The notes beneath the pieces are model-generated. The model saw nothing but the letters and a program-made list of their open reading frames with translations. It did not search any database and had not been told where the DNA came from. A stretch of 64,000 nt of DNA. Source: Sorangium cellulosum So ce56 (GTDB lineage Bacteria; Myxococcota_A; Polyangia; Polyangiales; Polyangiaceae). The position numbers were made by a program, and so were the translations under genes. The DNA lies in NCBI RefSeq assembly GCF_000067165.1, contig NC_010162.1:4918501-4982500 (forward strand), in the 5' to 3' direction. This document shows, piece by piece, positions 37,386-46,323 of the stretch; the stretch's first letter is position 1, and every line of letters starts with the position of its first letter.

Positions 37386-38381
37386 TCACCCCCCCGCCGG
37401 GCGCTCCAGGTGCCCGCCGAACTTGTGCCGCATCGCGGAGAGGACCTTCTCGGCGAAGGTGTGATCGTGGCGTGAGCGGAAGCGCGCGTAGAGCGCCGAG
37501 GACAGCACCTCTGCGGGGACGGCCTCCTCGATCGCCGCCATCACGGTCCAGCGGCCCTCGCCGGAGTCCTGCACGAAGCCGCTGTACCCGGCGAGCTCCG
37601 GGCTCTCGGCGAGGGCGATCGCGGTGAGGTCGAGCAGCCACGACCCCACAACGCTGCCTCGACGCCACACCTCGGCGATCTCGCCGAGGTCGAGCGCGTA
37701 CCGGTGCTCCTCGGGCAGGCGCTCCCCGGCCGCGTTCTTGAGGATGTCGAACCCCTCCGCGTAGGCCTGCATGAGGCCGTACTCGATGCCGTTGTGGACC
37801 ATCTTCACGAAGTGCCCGGCGCCGACCGGGCCGCAGTGCAGGTAGCCCTCCTCCGACGTGCTCTGCGCGCCGCCCTGGGCCTCCTGCCTGCCCGGCGTGC
37901 GCGGGATGTCCCCCGGCCCCGGCGCGAGCGTGCGCAGGATCGGCTGCACCAGGGCGAACGCCTCGGGGGCGCCGCCCACCATGAGGCAGTAACCGCGGTC
38001 GATCCCCCACACGCCGCCGCTCGTGCCGACGTCGACGTAGCGGATGCCCTTCGGGGCGAGCGCCCTGGCGCGGCGGACGTCGTCCTTGAAGTAGGTGTTG
38101 CCCCCGTCGATGATCACGTCGCCGGCGCCGAGCAGCTCGCCGAGCGCCTCCACGACGCGCTCGGTCGGCGCGCCCGCGGGCAGCATGACCCAGACCACGC
38201 GCGGCGACGCGAGCTGCGCCACCGCGTCGCCCAGGGAGGAGGCCGTCGCCGCGCCCTCCTCGCCGAGCCGCTTCACGCTGTCCTGGTTCAGATCGAACGC
38301 GACGACCTCGTGGCCGCCGCGCATGAGCCGGCGCGCCATGTTGGCGCCCATCCTGCCGAGTCCGATCATCGCGAGCTTCAT
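37386..38381 (-). CDS. gnd: 6-phosphogluconate dehydrogenase (decarboxylating), short NAD-type
   Basis: 331 aa. It oxidises and decarboxylates 6-phosphogluconate to ribulose 5-phosphate in the pentose phosphate pathway. The N-terminal Rossmann fold shows MIGLGRMGANMARRL, the substrate region IDGGNTYFKDD and VDVGTSGG, and the catalytic VKMVHNGIEYGLMQAYAEG. The length matches the short, mostly NAD-dependent Gnd/YqeC branch rather than the 470-residue dimeric form. A shorter internal segment (PGDIPRTPGRQEAQGGAQSTSEE, about 165-187) looks like a low-complexity insertion. It is followed on the same strand by the RHS gene after 44 bases. Confidence 0.92.
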   Translation of the reverse strand: MKLAMIGLGRMGANMARRLMRGGHEVVAFDLNQDSVKRLGEEGAATASSLGDAVAQLASPRVVWVMLPAGAPTERVVEALGELLGAGDVIIDGGNTYFKDDVRRARALAPKGIRYVDVGTSGGVWGIDRGYCLMVGGAPEAFALVQPILRTLAPGPGDIPRTPGRQEAQGGAQSTSEEGYLHCGPVGAGHFVKMVHNGIEYGLMQAYAEGFDILKNAAGERLPEEHRYALDLGEIAEVWRRGSVVGSWLLDLTAIALAESPELAGYSGFVQDSGEGRWTVMAAIEEAVPAEVLSSALYARFRSRHDHTFAEKVLSAMRHKFGGHLERPAGG

Positions 38382-38488
38382 CCGTCATGCTCCTGTGTGG
38401 GATCGCGGGCGTATCACAGCGGGCGGCGCGCGGCGCGCGGCGCGCGGTCGACACCGCTCCGGTCCGGGCGCTCCTCCGGCAGCGGCGG

Positions 38489-39529
38489 CTACCGGCGCGA
38501 CGGCTGCGCCCGCTGCCGGATCGCGCCCACCGCGTGCTCGAGCGCGCTCTTCAGCGTGCCGAACACCGGGATCCCGTCGAGGCTGCCGCCGGACTCCAGG
38601 ATGCGCCCGACCATCGCCGTCGGGACGCCGGAGACGATGCACCGGCTGCCGAGCAGCCTCGTCGCCGCGAAGATCCGGAGCAGGTGATCGATGGTCGAGG
38701 CGTCCGTCGCCTGCGCGCCGGTGAGGTCCACGATCATGAAGCGGGCGCCGTGCCGGACGACCGCATCGAGCACCTCTTCCATCATGCGGGCCGCCCTCGC
38801 GCTGTCGATCGTGCCGATCACGGGCAGCGTGAGCACGCCGTCCCACACCTGGATGATCGGCGTCGACATCTCGAGCATCGCCTCGTGCGCCGCGCGGACC
38901 CTGTCGAGCTGCAGGCGGAGCTCGATCTGGACCCGCTCGAGCTCGTCGTTCTGCTCGCGCAGCTGCGCGCTCGCCGCGGCGAGGTCGAGCGAGTTCTTGA
39001 GCGTCGTGTACGTGGCCCCGACGTACAGCGCGTACGTGGTGGCGCTCGCCAGCGCCTTCCGGTCGATCTGGCGCTGGTCTTCCAGGGCGAAGAGCATCGT
39101 GCCGATGGTCTTCTTGTAGACCTGGATCGGCACATGGAAGACGACGTCGGGGTCGTCCGCGAGGAGCCACGCGCGCGCGCGATCCGCCTCGCGCGCCTCG
39201 TCCCACGGCCCCCTGAACCACGCGGGGCGCTGCGCCTCCAGCGCCGCGACCATCCAGGCGTCCACGACGACGCCGCCGCCCTCGGGCGCCCCGTACCCGA
39301 AGTTGCCGCGCTCGTACCTCGCCGCGATCCTGGCGCCGCCGCCGTCGTTGGCGAGCACGACGCAGAGCCGCTGGGACGGGACGATCCAGCGCGCGCTCGC
39401 GCAGACCTCTTCCCACAGCGACCGCAGGTCCGGCTGGCTGGCGAGCTTGAGGAGGATCTCGTTCAGGACGCCGAGGACGATCCATCCACCGCCGGCTTCG
39501 GGGGGCTGGCCAGGCTCCGGCGTCAGCAT
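38489..39529 (-). CDS. RsbR/stressosome-like regulator with GAF-like and STAS domains
   Basis: 346 aa. The N-terminal half (about 20-185) is a GAF-like sensor domain. A coiled-coil linker (AASAQLREQNDELERVQIEL, about 188-215) joins it to a C-terminal STAS domain beginning STPIIQVWDGVLTLPVIGTID. The STAS part has DLTGAQATDASTIDHLLRIF, where Thr and Ser sites equivalent to the phosphorylated residues of RsbR/RsbS may be present. Stressosome proteins sense stress and release kinases that switch sigma factors; here the partner kinase is not in the window. It is transcribed in the direction of gnd, 107 bases upstream. Confidence 0.82.
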   Translation of the reverse strand: MLTPEPGQPPEAGGGWIVLGVLNEILLKLASQPDLRSLWEEVCASARWIVPSQRLCVVLANDGGGARIAARYERGNFGYGAPEGGGVVVDAWMVAALEAQRPAWFRGPWDEAREADRARAWLLADDPDVVFHVPIQVYKKTIGTMLFALEDQRQIDRKALASATTYALYVGATYTTLKNSLDLAAASAQLREQNDELERVQIELRLQLDRVRAAHEAMLEMSTPIIQVWDGVLTLPVIGTIDSARAARMMEEVLDAVVRHGARFMIVDLTGAQATDASTIDHLLRIFAATRLLGSRCIVSGVPTAMVGRILESGGSLDGIPVFGTLKSALEHAVGAIRQRAQPSRR

Positions 39530-39822
39530 CAGCGATCGGCGTCGAGCGGGCGGCCCGCAGCGTGGGTCCGTGGTTCGATGGCGCGCGCGGAGGCCGCTGT
39601 CATGACGCTCTCCCCGGGTCGCTTCCGCGCCGTCGTCGACGCGAGCGACGGGCTCGGGACCAGATCGAATCTCGGCACGGTGAACACTCCTCGCGCGCAG
39701 CGCGCAGCCGCATCCTACCGCGCAATCCGCCCGCGGTGGAGGGGCTCTTGCCCGAGGCGGGCTGCCGTGGGGCTGCCGCGCGGGGGAACGCGCTCGGCGC
39801 TCCTGCGTGCTACCGCTAGGTC

Positions 39823-40044
39823 ATGAAGATCAAGGCACGCGACGGCAAGGTCTACGAGGTTGCCCCTGCTCCGCCCGGCGGGAGCCACGAGGTGCGGCTC
39901 GACGGCAAGGTGGTCGGCTCGTTCGTGCTCCTGCCGGACGAGACGCAGGTCACCGTGAAGAGCAAGCCCGCCACCGACGCGCTCCTCGTGGACATCGCCG
40001 ATCGGTTCGTCGCCGAGGGCGGCGCGCCCATGGGGATCAGCTGA
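39823..40044 (+). CDS. Hypothetical protein, 73 aa
   Basis: Not recognised. MKIKARDGKVYEVAPAPPGG starts a small all-beta looking protein (alternating Val/Lys, Gly turns) ending in a helix ADALLVDIADRFVAEGG. No Cys, no signal peptide. Its end lies 4 bases from the end of the convergent gene. Frame quality and clear start favour a real gene. Confidence 0.55.
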   Translation: MKIKARDGKVYEVAPAPPGGSHEVRLDGKVVGSFVLLPDETQVTVKSKPATDALLVDIADRFVAEGGAPMGIS

Positions 40045-40048
40045 GCCG

Positions 40049-40330
40049 TCACGGCGCGCCCGCGAGCCTCACCTCACGGAGGACCTCTGCCGGGGTGAAG
40101 CAGGCGACTGCGGGCGACGCCCCCTTGACGCGCTCCCGCAGGCGCGCCGCGAGCGCCTCGGCGCGGGCCGCGTCCGGAGCGCTCGCGCCCAGCATGCGCT
40201 GGCCGCGATGGCTGTACTCGATGAAGCGGTATTTCGCGCCGTCGGCCCACCCCGAGAGCGCGTCGCGGGTCGCGGGATAGTCGTAGTCCGCGGGCGCTGA
40301 CTTGCCGCCCGCTGACACCCGACCGCCCAT
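40049..40330 (-). CDS. Hypothetical protein, 93 aa
   Basis: Not recognised. The central part ATRDALSGWADGAKYRFIEYSHRGQRMLGASAPDAARAEALAARLRERV looks like a compact alpha/beta domain with a likely Ala-rich helix. It lies tail-to-tail with the preceding small gene and divergent from the TIR gene, whose start is 89 bases away. Confidence 0.5.
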   Translation of the reverse strand: MGGRVSAGGKSAPADYDYPATRDALSGWADGAKYRFIEYSHRGQRMLGASAPDAARAEALAARLRERVKGASPAVACFTPAEVLREVRLAGAP

Positions 40331-40418
40331 GGGATGCGATGCGGCGGGCGTCGTGGGCTATCCCAGCCCACCGTGACGCCGGTAAGCTCGGCGGACCAGG
40401 CTTCGGTCCTGGGCGCGC

Positions 40419-43130
40419 ATGGCGAAGCCGGTTCGTCTCTTCATCTCGTCTGTCGCGGAAGACGCCGCATCGCGCGCCGAGCTCGAGGCTCACCTGAAGC
40501 CGCTCGCGCGACAGCGGCTGATCGAGGTCTGGCACGAGGGGAAGGTCGACCCTGGAGGACAGCCGGCGGCGCAGGTGCACGCGCAGCTCGAGGCGGCCGA
40601 GCTCGTGGTGCTGCTGGTGACCCCTGCCTTCATCGCTTCGGACCGCCACATGCACGAGGAGGCCGCGCGAGCGCTCGCCCGGCGCACCGCGGGCGAGGTG
40701 GACGTCGTCCCGGTGCTCGTCCGGGACTGCGCCTGGGACTGGACCGAGTTCGGCAAGCTCGCCCCGCTGCCGAAGGAGGGGCCGATCGGTGGTGCTCCGG
40801 ATCGGGACCGGGCCTGGACCGAGGTGGCGCGCGGCCTGCGTCGCGTGGTCGATGGTGTCATGGCGCGGCGCGCGGCCGCCGGAGGGCAACGCTCTCTCGC
40901 GGCGGGGCTGCCTCCCGAGGAACGGTGCATCGGCAGAGACGCCGTGGTGGATTCGCTCGCCGCAGCGCTCTCTCGTGACCGGCCCGGGCGCGCGCTGCTC
41001 CTCGGCGCGGCGGGGATCGGCAAGAGCACCGTCAGCCTGGCGGTCCTGCACCGGCCTGAGGTCGTGGCCCGCTTCGGCGAGCGGCGCTTCTTCGTACGGC
41101 TCGACGCCGCGCCGGACGCGGCGTCCGCCGCTGCGGCGCTGGCCGACGCGCTGCGCGTAGCACCCGGGCCGGATCTGCGGCAGCGGGCGCTGTCGTCCCT
41201 CACCGCAGGGCCCGCGATCCTTGCGCTGGACAACCTGGAGACGCCCTGGAACGGCGACGATCAAGCCGAGACCGAGGCGCTGCTCGCGGAGCTCGCCGCG
41301 ATGCCGCAGCTCGCCCTCGTCGCCTCGGTGCGGGGCGCGGGCCGGCCGGGGCGCGTGGCCTGGAGCTCGCCGGTCGAGCTCTGGCCGCTCGGGCATGCCG
41401 AGGCCGAGGCGATGTTCTGCGCGATCGCCGGCGAGGAGCACCGGGGCAAGCCCGCGCTCTCTGCGCTCCTTTCGCTGCAGGAGGGCGTTCCGCTGGCGAT
41501 CGATCTGCTGGCGCACTCAGCGCAGGGCAACGATCTGGTCAACCTGAAGGAGGAGTGGGAGGCGCGCCGGACGGCGGTGCTGGAGCGCGAGGGCGGAGCG
41601 CGCGATCGGCTCCGAAGCTGGAATGCCTCGCTGGAGCTGTCGATCGGGTCGCCGAGGATGACCTCCGAAGCGCGGAGGTTGCTCGCGGTGCTCGCGGTGC
41701 TCCCGGACGGGGTCGCGCAGCGGGATCTCGCTGCGGTCTTTCCGGACGCGGGACCGGCGGCGGCGCGCGTGCTGGCCCACATGAGGCTGGCCTACTTCGA
41801 GGGCGGCCGATTGAAGATGCTCTCGCCAGTGCGCGAGTACGTGAAGGCGGCGCACCCGCCGGCTGCCGAGGATCTCGGGCAGGCGATGGATCACTACGGG
41901 GAGCTCGCGCGCACGTTCGGGCCCGTGCCGGGAACCCCTGGTGGCACGGAGGCGACGGCGCGGCTCGCGCCGGAGGCAGCGAATCTGGATGCGGTGATCC
42001 GGCGCGGGCTCGCGGAAGCCGCCGCGGGTCGATGGATCGAAGCGGCGGTGGCGTTGACGCATTTCGCGCGCTTCTCCGGGCATTCGGCGCCGATGCCTCT
42101 CGGTCGAGCGCTGGAGGTGGCGCAGCGCGCCGGGGATGAGCGGCGAGCGGCGCTGTGTACCCAGAGCCTTGGAGATATCGCGCTTTCGCGCTCGCAGCAC
42201 AACGAAGCGAGAGCGCGCTACCAGGAAGCGCTGCCGCTCCACCGGCTGGTAGGAGATGTGCTCGGCGAGGCCAGCTGCATCAAGGGCCTTGGAGACATCG
42301 CGCTTGCTCGTTCGCAGCACGACGAGGCGAGAGCGCGCTACCAGGAAGCGCTGCCGCTCCACCGGCTGGTAGGAGATGTGCTCGGCGAGGCCAGCTGCAT
42401 CAAGGGCCTTGGAGACATCGCGCTTGCTCGTTCGCAGCACGACGAGGCGAGAGCGCGCTACCAGGAAGCGCTGCCGCTCTACCGGCAGGTCGGGTCTGTG
42501 CTCGGCGAGGCCAGCTGCATCCGAAGCCTTGGAGACATCGCGCTGGCGCGTTCGCAGCACGACGAAGCGAGAACGCGCTATCAGCAAGCACTGCCCCTTT
42601 ACCGGCAGGTCGGGTCTGTGCCCGGCGAGGCCAACTGCATTCGGAGCCTTGGTGATATCGCGCTGGCGTGTACGCAGCACAATGAAGCGAGAGCGCGCTA
42701 CCAAGAAGCGCTGCCGCTCTACCGGCAGGTGGGGGATGTGCTCGGCGAGGCCAGCTGCATCCGAAGCCTCGGTGACATCGCGCTGGCGCGTTCGCAGCAC
42801 GACGAGGCGAGAGCGCGCTACCAAGAAGCGCTGCCGCTCTACCGGCAGGTGGGGGATGTGCTCGGCGAGGCCAACTGCATCCGAAGCCTCGGTGACATCG
42901 CGCAAGCCCACAGTGATGCCGGCGCTGCCCGTGCTCGCTACGAGGAAGCCCTCGCGCTATATCAGCGTATCCCGGAGCCCTTCTCCATCGGCTGGACCCA
43001 TCGCCGCCTCGCGGCCATCGCCCCGGACTCCGCCATCCGGCGCCGGCATATCGAGGCGACGCGCAGCGCATGGCACAGCATCGCTCGGAACGACCTGATC
43101 GCCGGCCTGGATCAGGATTTCCGCTCCTGA
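40419..43130 (+). CDS. TIR-STAND-TPR protein
   Basis: 903 aa. Residues 1-130 form a TIR_2-type domain (VRLFISSVAEDAASRAELEAH, LIEVWHEGK, AELVVLLVTPAFIAS, then HEEAARAL with the Glu expected for NAD+ cleavage). A STAND nucleotide-binding domain follows, with Walker A GAAGIGKST near 197 and a Walker B-like AILALDNLETPW near 267. Then a winged-helix-like segment leads to about seven TPR units from residue 580 to 850 and a short cap. Known TIR-STAND proteins in bacteria sense phage or stress and degrade NAD+. Start ATG at 40419. No partner gene is adjacent on the same strand. Confidence 0.85.
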   Translation: MAKPVRLFISSVAEDAASRAELEAHLKPLARQRLIEVWHEGKVDPGGQPAAQVHAQLEAAELVVLLVTPAFIASDRHMHEEAARALARRTAGEVDVVPVLVRDCAWDWTEFGKLAPLPKEGPIGGAPDRDRAWTEVARGLRRVVDGVMARRAAAGGQRSLAAGLPPEERCIGRDAVVDSLAAALSRDRPGRALLLGAAGIGKSTVSLAVLHRPEVVARFGERRFFVRLDAAPDAASAAAALADALRVAPGPDLRQRALSSLTAGPAILALDNLETPWNGDDQAETEALLAELAAMPQLALVASVRGAGRPGRVAWSSPVELWPLGHAEAEAMFCAIAGEEHRGKPALSALLSLQEGVPLAIDLLAHSAQGNDLVNLKEEWEARRTAVLEREGGARDRLRSWNASLELSIGSPRMTSEARRLLAVLAVLPDGVAQRDLAAVFPDAGPAAARVLAHMRLAYFEGGRLKMLSPVREYVKAAHPPAAEDLGQAMDHYGELARTFGPVPGTPGGTEATARLAPEAANLDAVIRRGLAEAAAGRWIEAAVALTHFARFSGHSAPMPLGRALEVAQRAGDERRAALCTQSLGDIALSRSQHNEARARYQEALPLHRLVGDVLGEASCIKGLGDIALARSQHDEARARYQEALPLHRLVGDVLGEASCIKGLGDIALARSQHDEARARYQEALPLYRQVGSVLGEASCIRSLGDIALARSQHDEARTRYQQALPLYRQVGSVPGEANCIRSLGDIALACTQHNEARARYQEALPLYRQVGDVLGEASCIRSLGDIALARSQHDEARARYQEALPLYRQVGDVLGEANCIRSLGDIAQAHSDAGAARARYEEALALYQRIPEPFSIGWTHRRLAAIAPDSAIRRRHIEATRSAWHSIARNDLIAGLDQDFRS
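42163..42960 (+). repeat. 120-bp coding repeat (TPR units) in tandem
   Basis: Six to seven in-frame copies of an exactly 120-base unit encoding a 40-residue TPR repeat (GDIALARSQHDEARARYQEALP...). Copies near 42220-42340 and 42340-42460 are almost identical, the later ones slightly diverged and the last one clearly diverged. The high identity suggests recent unequal recombination. Confidence 0.88.
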
Positions 43131-43246
43131 GCTCGCGCGATGCCGCGCGGTGCTCCGGGCTCGCGCGGGCGAGCAGCACGACACGTTGCTCGCGGAGCTT
43201 TGGACGCGCTGGCAACGCCGATACTCGTCCCCGCCTGCCCAGTCCG

Positions 43247-43526
43247 TTAGAGACGCTTCGTGGGCTCGACCCGGACGGCCTGGCACGTGCTGTTCGAGGC
43301 GCAGCTCGCCCAGCGAGGCCCACGCCGGCTCGAAGTGCGGCGTGAGGTGCCGCTGTCGACCGAGCTGCTGCGCGCCGACTACCTGCTGCTGCAGCGCGGC
43401 CAAATCTGGGCGAACGCCGATGTTCGCCCGACCGTAACGCTTATCCGAGCCGCCCGTTGCGCGCAAGCGTCCCGGCCTTACGCGCCGTTCGCGGCGGAGC
43501 GCCGCAAGAAATCGTCAATGCCGTAA
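43247..43526 (+). pseudogene. Degraded open frame, protein-like piece
   Basis: In the gap after the TIR gene a short frame from 43260 encodes TAWHVLFEAQLAQRGPRRLEVRREVPLSTELLRADYLLLQRG, which looks like the beginning of a nuclease- or transposon-associated hypothetical protein. It then turns into low-complexity sequence and stops. No second half was found nearby. I call it a gene remnant with low confidence. Confidence 0.35.
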
Positions 43527-43679
43527 GCCGCCTGAACGCCCGCAACGTCCCCTCGAAAACGGCACCACCACGACCGGCGTCACCACGAATGCGGACGGCG
43601 ATGGCGCCAAGGCGCTGCCCAACCGCCCGCCCCCGATGCGTCGACCGCCGGATGCGTAACCCGCGTCGCGTACCGCGCC

Positions 43680-43887
43680 GTTCACCACGCGGCGCGTGCC
43701 CTATCGTTCACTGCGCGTCGTGTGCCCCGCTGTTCACTACGTGTCGCGTATCCCGCTGTTCACTGCGCGTCGTGTGCCCCGCTGTTCACTACGTGTCGCG
43801 TATCCCGCTGTTCACTGCGCGTCGTGTACCCCGTCGTTCACCGCCTGTCGCGTATCCCGCTGTTCACTGCGCGACACGCGCCACGCG
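43680..43887. repeat. 26-bp tandem repeat array, about eight copies
   Basis: A basic unit of 26 bases starting gttcac(t/c)(g/a)cg... alternates between two types (GCGTCGTGTGCCCC and ACGTGTCGCGTATCCC cores), giving a 52-base higher-order period. Copies run 43680, 43706, 43732, 43758, 43784, 43810, 43836 and 43862, and the middle ones are identical in alternate positions. Because 26 is not a multiple of 3 it is open in several frames, but no gene is evident. Confidence 0.8.
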
Positions 43888-43917
43888 CCAGATGCACGCG
43901 CACCAGCGAACCAAAAA

Positions 43918-43966
43918 CCTCTCAAGGTTATTGTATGTTGTCTAAACTAAGAATATAAGAAGAATC
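43918..43966 (+). promoter_or_regulatory. AT-rich promoter region of the thrombospondin-repeat gene
   Basis: About 50 bases (ttattgtatgttgtctaaac through aatataagaagaatc) are markedly AT-rich against the genome background and lie directly before the ATG at 43967. A -10-like TATAAG element and a purine stretch AAGAAG before the start are visible. Exact promoter class is not determined. Confidence 0.35.
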
Positions 43967-45235
43967 ATGCGATACTTCCATACGAGCGCTGCTCGCGCTT
44001 GCCTCTCTCTTCTCGTGCTCGCAGGGATCCCCGGGACGGCCTTCGGGGCACCGACCGCGATCACGTTCACCATCAACCACGCCGATTGCGGCGCCGGCGC
44101 GTTCTCGCTGTACCTGAATGGGGTCCACCTCGACACGGTCGCGAGCACCAACGGCTGCGATTGCAATTCGGAGACGCTCCAGAGGACGTTCACCGAGCCC
44201 GGCGTCCTCGCCCTCTACAATCCCGCCGCGTGCAATGATCTCCAGGTCGATGTCGTCGACGGCGGGTCGACGGCCGTCGGCTTCGCCCGCGTGTACGTCG
44301 AGGCGACCGAGGGCGCGTCGCTCCTCTGCCTGTACGATGCGGTCTCCGGCCCGATCCCCTGCGCGGATCGCGACGTCTGCGACGGCTACGAGATCGGGCT
44401 GTCGTCGCTCTCGAGCGACGACGGCGACCACATCGCGCCGGGCCTGGGAGCGGGCTGCGACAACTGCGCCAACCACGACAACCCGGACCAGGCCGACGCG
44501 GACGGAGACGGGGTCGGCGACGCCTGCGATCTGTGTCCGCTCGGCGATAGCGACGGCGATTCGTTCTGCGATGCGACCGACAACTGCGCCAGCGTCGCCA
44601 ACTGGGACCAGACCGACAGCGACTTCGACGGGATCGGCGACGCCTGCGACAACTGCCCCGCTGCCGCGAATCCAGACCAGCTCGACAGCGACGGCGACGG
44701 CCTCGGGGACGCATGCAAAGACGTGTGCGTCACCCTGCAGCGAGGCGCCTTCGGGGCGGTCGAGGACGCCGATATCTGGGAAGCCTTCCCCCGTTACAGC
44801 GACGGCCACATCCCTTACAACTACTCGGGCGACTCCAACGGCGCGCGCAAGCAGGCGCTCTACCGGTTCGGGCTCGACGGCATCCCCGCCGGGGCCACCG
44901 TCACGTCGGCAGAGTTCGGCGTCGTCGCCTTCGGATCGAGCGACCAGACGGTCCGCGCTCACCGGATCACCGCGCCGTGGGGCGAAGACACGGTGACCTG
45001 GCAGAGCTTCGCCGAAGGCTACGACAAGGCCGCCGCGGCGGAGCTCACCTATGTCAGCCCCTATGCCATGAGCGCCGATCTGACCGGGCTCGTCCAGGCG
45101 TGGGTCGACGGCACGACACCGAACTACGGCTTCCTCGTCGAGGAAGGGCCGGACGGCCGCACGTCGTACCGCTCGAGCGATCACCCGCTCCAGAGCGACC
45201 GCCCCTGGCTCGAGGTCTGCTATCTCGCCCGCTGA
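43967..45235 (+). CDS. Secreted protein with thrombospondin type 3 repeats and DNRLRE-type C-terminal domain
   Basis: 422 aa with a signal peptide (cleaved after about AFGAP, residue 28). The centre (about 135-255) has four Asp-rich calcium-binding thrombospondin type 3 repeats (CDNCANHDNPDQADADGDGVGDACD, and similar; each with paired Cys and DxDxDG motifs). The C-terminal 160 residues form a beta-rich DNRLRE-like domain (AEFGVVAFGSSDQTVRAHRITAPWGEDTVTW ... AWVDGTTPNYGFLV). Such proteins are secreted surface or matrix components in myxobacteria and need calcium for folding. Its last bases overlap the convergent permease gene by 16 bases. Confidence 0.82.
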   Translation: MRYFHTSAARACLSLLVLAGIPGTAFGAPTAITFTINHADCGAGAFSLYLNGVHLDTVASTNGCDCNSETLQRTFTEPGVLALYNPAACNDLQVDVVDGGSTAVGFARVYVEATEGASLLCLYDAVSGPIPCADRDVCDGYEIGLSSLSSDDGDHIAPGLGAGCDNCANHDNPDQADADGDGVGDACDLCPLGDSDGDSFCDATDNCASVANWDQTDSDFDGIGDACDNCPAAANPDQLDSDGDGLGDACKDVCVTLQRGAFGAVEDADIWEAFPRYSDGHIPYNYSGDSNGARKQALYRFGLDGIPAGATVTSAEFGVVAFGSSDQTVRAHRITAPWGEDTVTWQSFAEGYDKAAAAELTYVSPYAMSADLTGLVQAWVDGTTPNYGFLVEEGPDGRTSYRSSDHPLQSDRPWLEVCYLAR

Positions 45236-46245
45236 TCCATTCCGCGCGACCGCTCCTCCGCCCCGTCGTCCGCTGGGTAGGGCTGCCCGAGCGCCGCGGG
45301 AGGCGTCGCGTCGAACGCGCGCAGGAGCGGGCGGCGCGCGGCGCTCGGCAGCAGCGCGGAGGCGCGCTCCAGGAGCCCGCTCGAGGTGAGCCCGAGGACC
45401 GCGATCATCAGCGCGAACGGCGCCACGCTGAAGACCTGCGTCGGCACCGATGGGAGAGCGCTCTGGCCGAGGCTCGCCGCCGACGACAGCACGCCGAAGA
45501 GGTACGCGCCGAGCGCCGCCCGCACCGGGTGGAAGCCGCCGAAGATCACGATCGCCAGCGCGATCCAGCCGTAACCCGCCGTGTGGCGGTGGCTCCATCC
45601 CGCCTTGAAATCGAGCGAGTACGCCGCGCCGGCGAGGCCCACGAGCGCCCCGCCCACGAGCGTCGCCGCCGTGCGCACCCGCGTCACATGCGCCCCGCGC
45701 GCGTGCGCCGCCGCCGGCTGCTCGCCCACCGCGCGGAGGAGGAGCCCCGCGCGCGTGCGATAAAGGAAGAGCCACGCGCAGGCGACGAGGACGTAGCTGC
45801 CATACACCAGGGGATCGCTCTGGAACAGCAGCGGCCCCACGAGCGGCACGTCCCGCAGCACCGGGATCGACGCCGCCGGCACCGTCGGCCCGGGGACGCG
45901 CACGTACGGGCCTCCGAGCACCGACGAGAGATCCGCGCAGAGCATCGCCAGGACGAAGCCGACCGCGATCTGGGAGCGGCCGAGGTAGATCCCGCCGATC
46001 GCCACGACGAGCGCGACGAGCGCCCCGGTGGCGGCCGCGGCGGCGAAGCCGGCGAGGACGCTCCCGGTCGACAGGGCGGCCGCGAAGCCGACCATCGCCG
46101 AGAGCATCATCGCGCCCTCGGCCGAGAGGTTGATGACCCCGGCCCGCTCGGTCAGCGTCTCGCCGACCGCCGCGTAGACGAGCGGCGTCGACGCCGCGAG
46201 CGCGGTCGCGAGCAGCGAGAGGAGCTCGGCGCCGCCGTCGCTCAT
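45220..46245 (-). CDS. BMP-type nucleoside ABC transporter permease
   Basis: 341 aa from the ATG at 46245 (GGAAGGAG lies eight bases upstream; an earlier in-frame start was rejected). About nine hydrophobic helices in the arrangement of NupQ/YufQ-type permeases (ERAGVINLSAEGAMMLSAMVG is the family signature EGx(2)LxxA near the N-terminus). It is the last gene of a four-gene importer operon and forms the channel with the preceding permease. Overlap at its 3' end with the convergent secreted-protein gene is 16 bases. Confidence 0.85.
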   Translation of the reverse strand: MSDGGAELLSLLATALAASTPLVYAAVGETLTERAGVINLSAEGAMMLSAMVGFAAALSTGSVLAGFAAAAATGALVALVVAIGGIYLGRSQIAVGFVLAMLCADLSSVLGGPYVRVPGPTVPAASIPVLRDVPLVGPLLFQSDPLVYGSYVLVACAWLFLYRTRAGLLLRAVGEQPAAAHARGAHVTRVRTAATLVGGALVGLAGAAYSLDFKAGWSHRHTAGYGWIALAIVIFGGFHPVRAALGAYLFGVLSSAASLGQSALPSVPTQVFSVAPFALMIAVLGLTSSGLLERASALLPSAARRPLLRAFDATPPAALGQPYPADDGAEERSRGMDQRAR

Positions 46246-46323
46246 GAGGGCTGCTCCTTCCATCGGAGGCGTCCTTCCATCAGACCTGCCCTCATCGGCC
46301 TCGTCCCTTCGGGCCTCGTCCCA

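Noticed and set aside
43680..43887. CRISPR-like array
   Set aside because: Units are directly adjacent with no spacers of unique sequence, so it is a simple tandem repeat.
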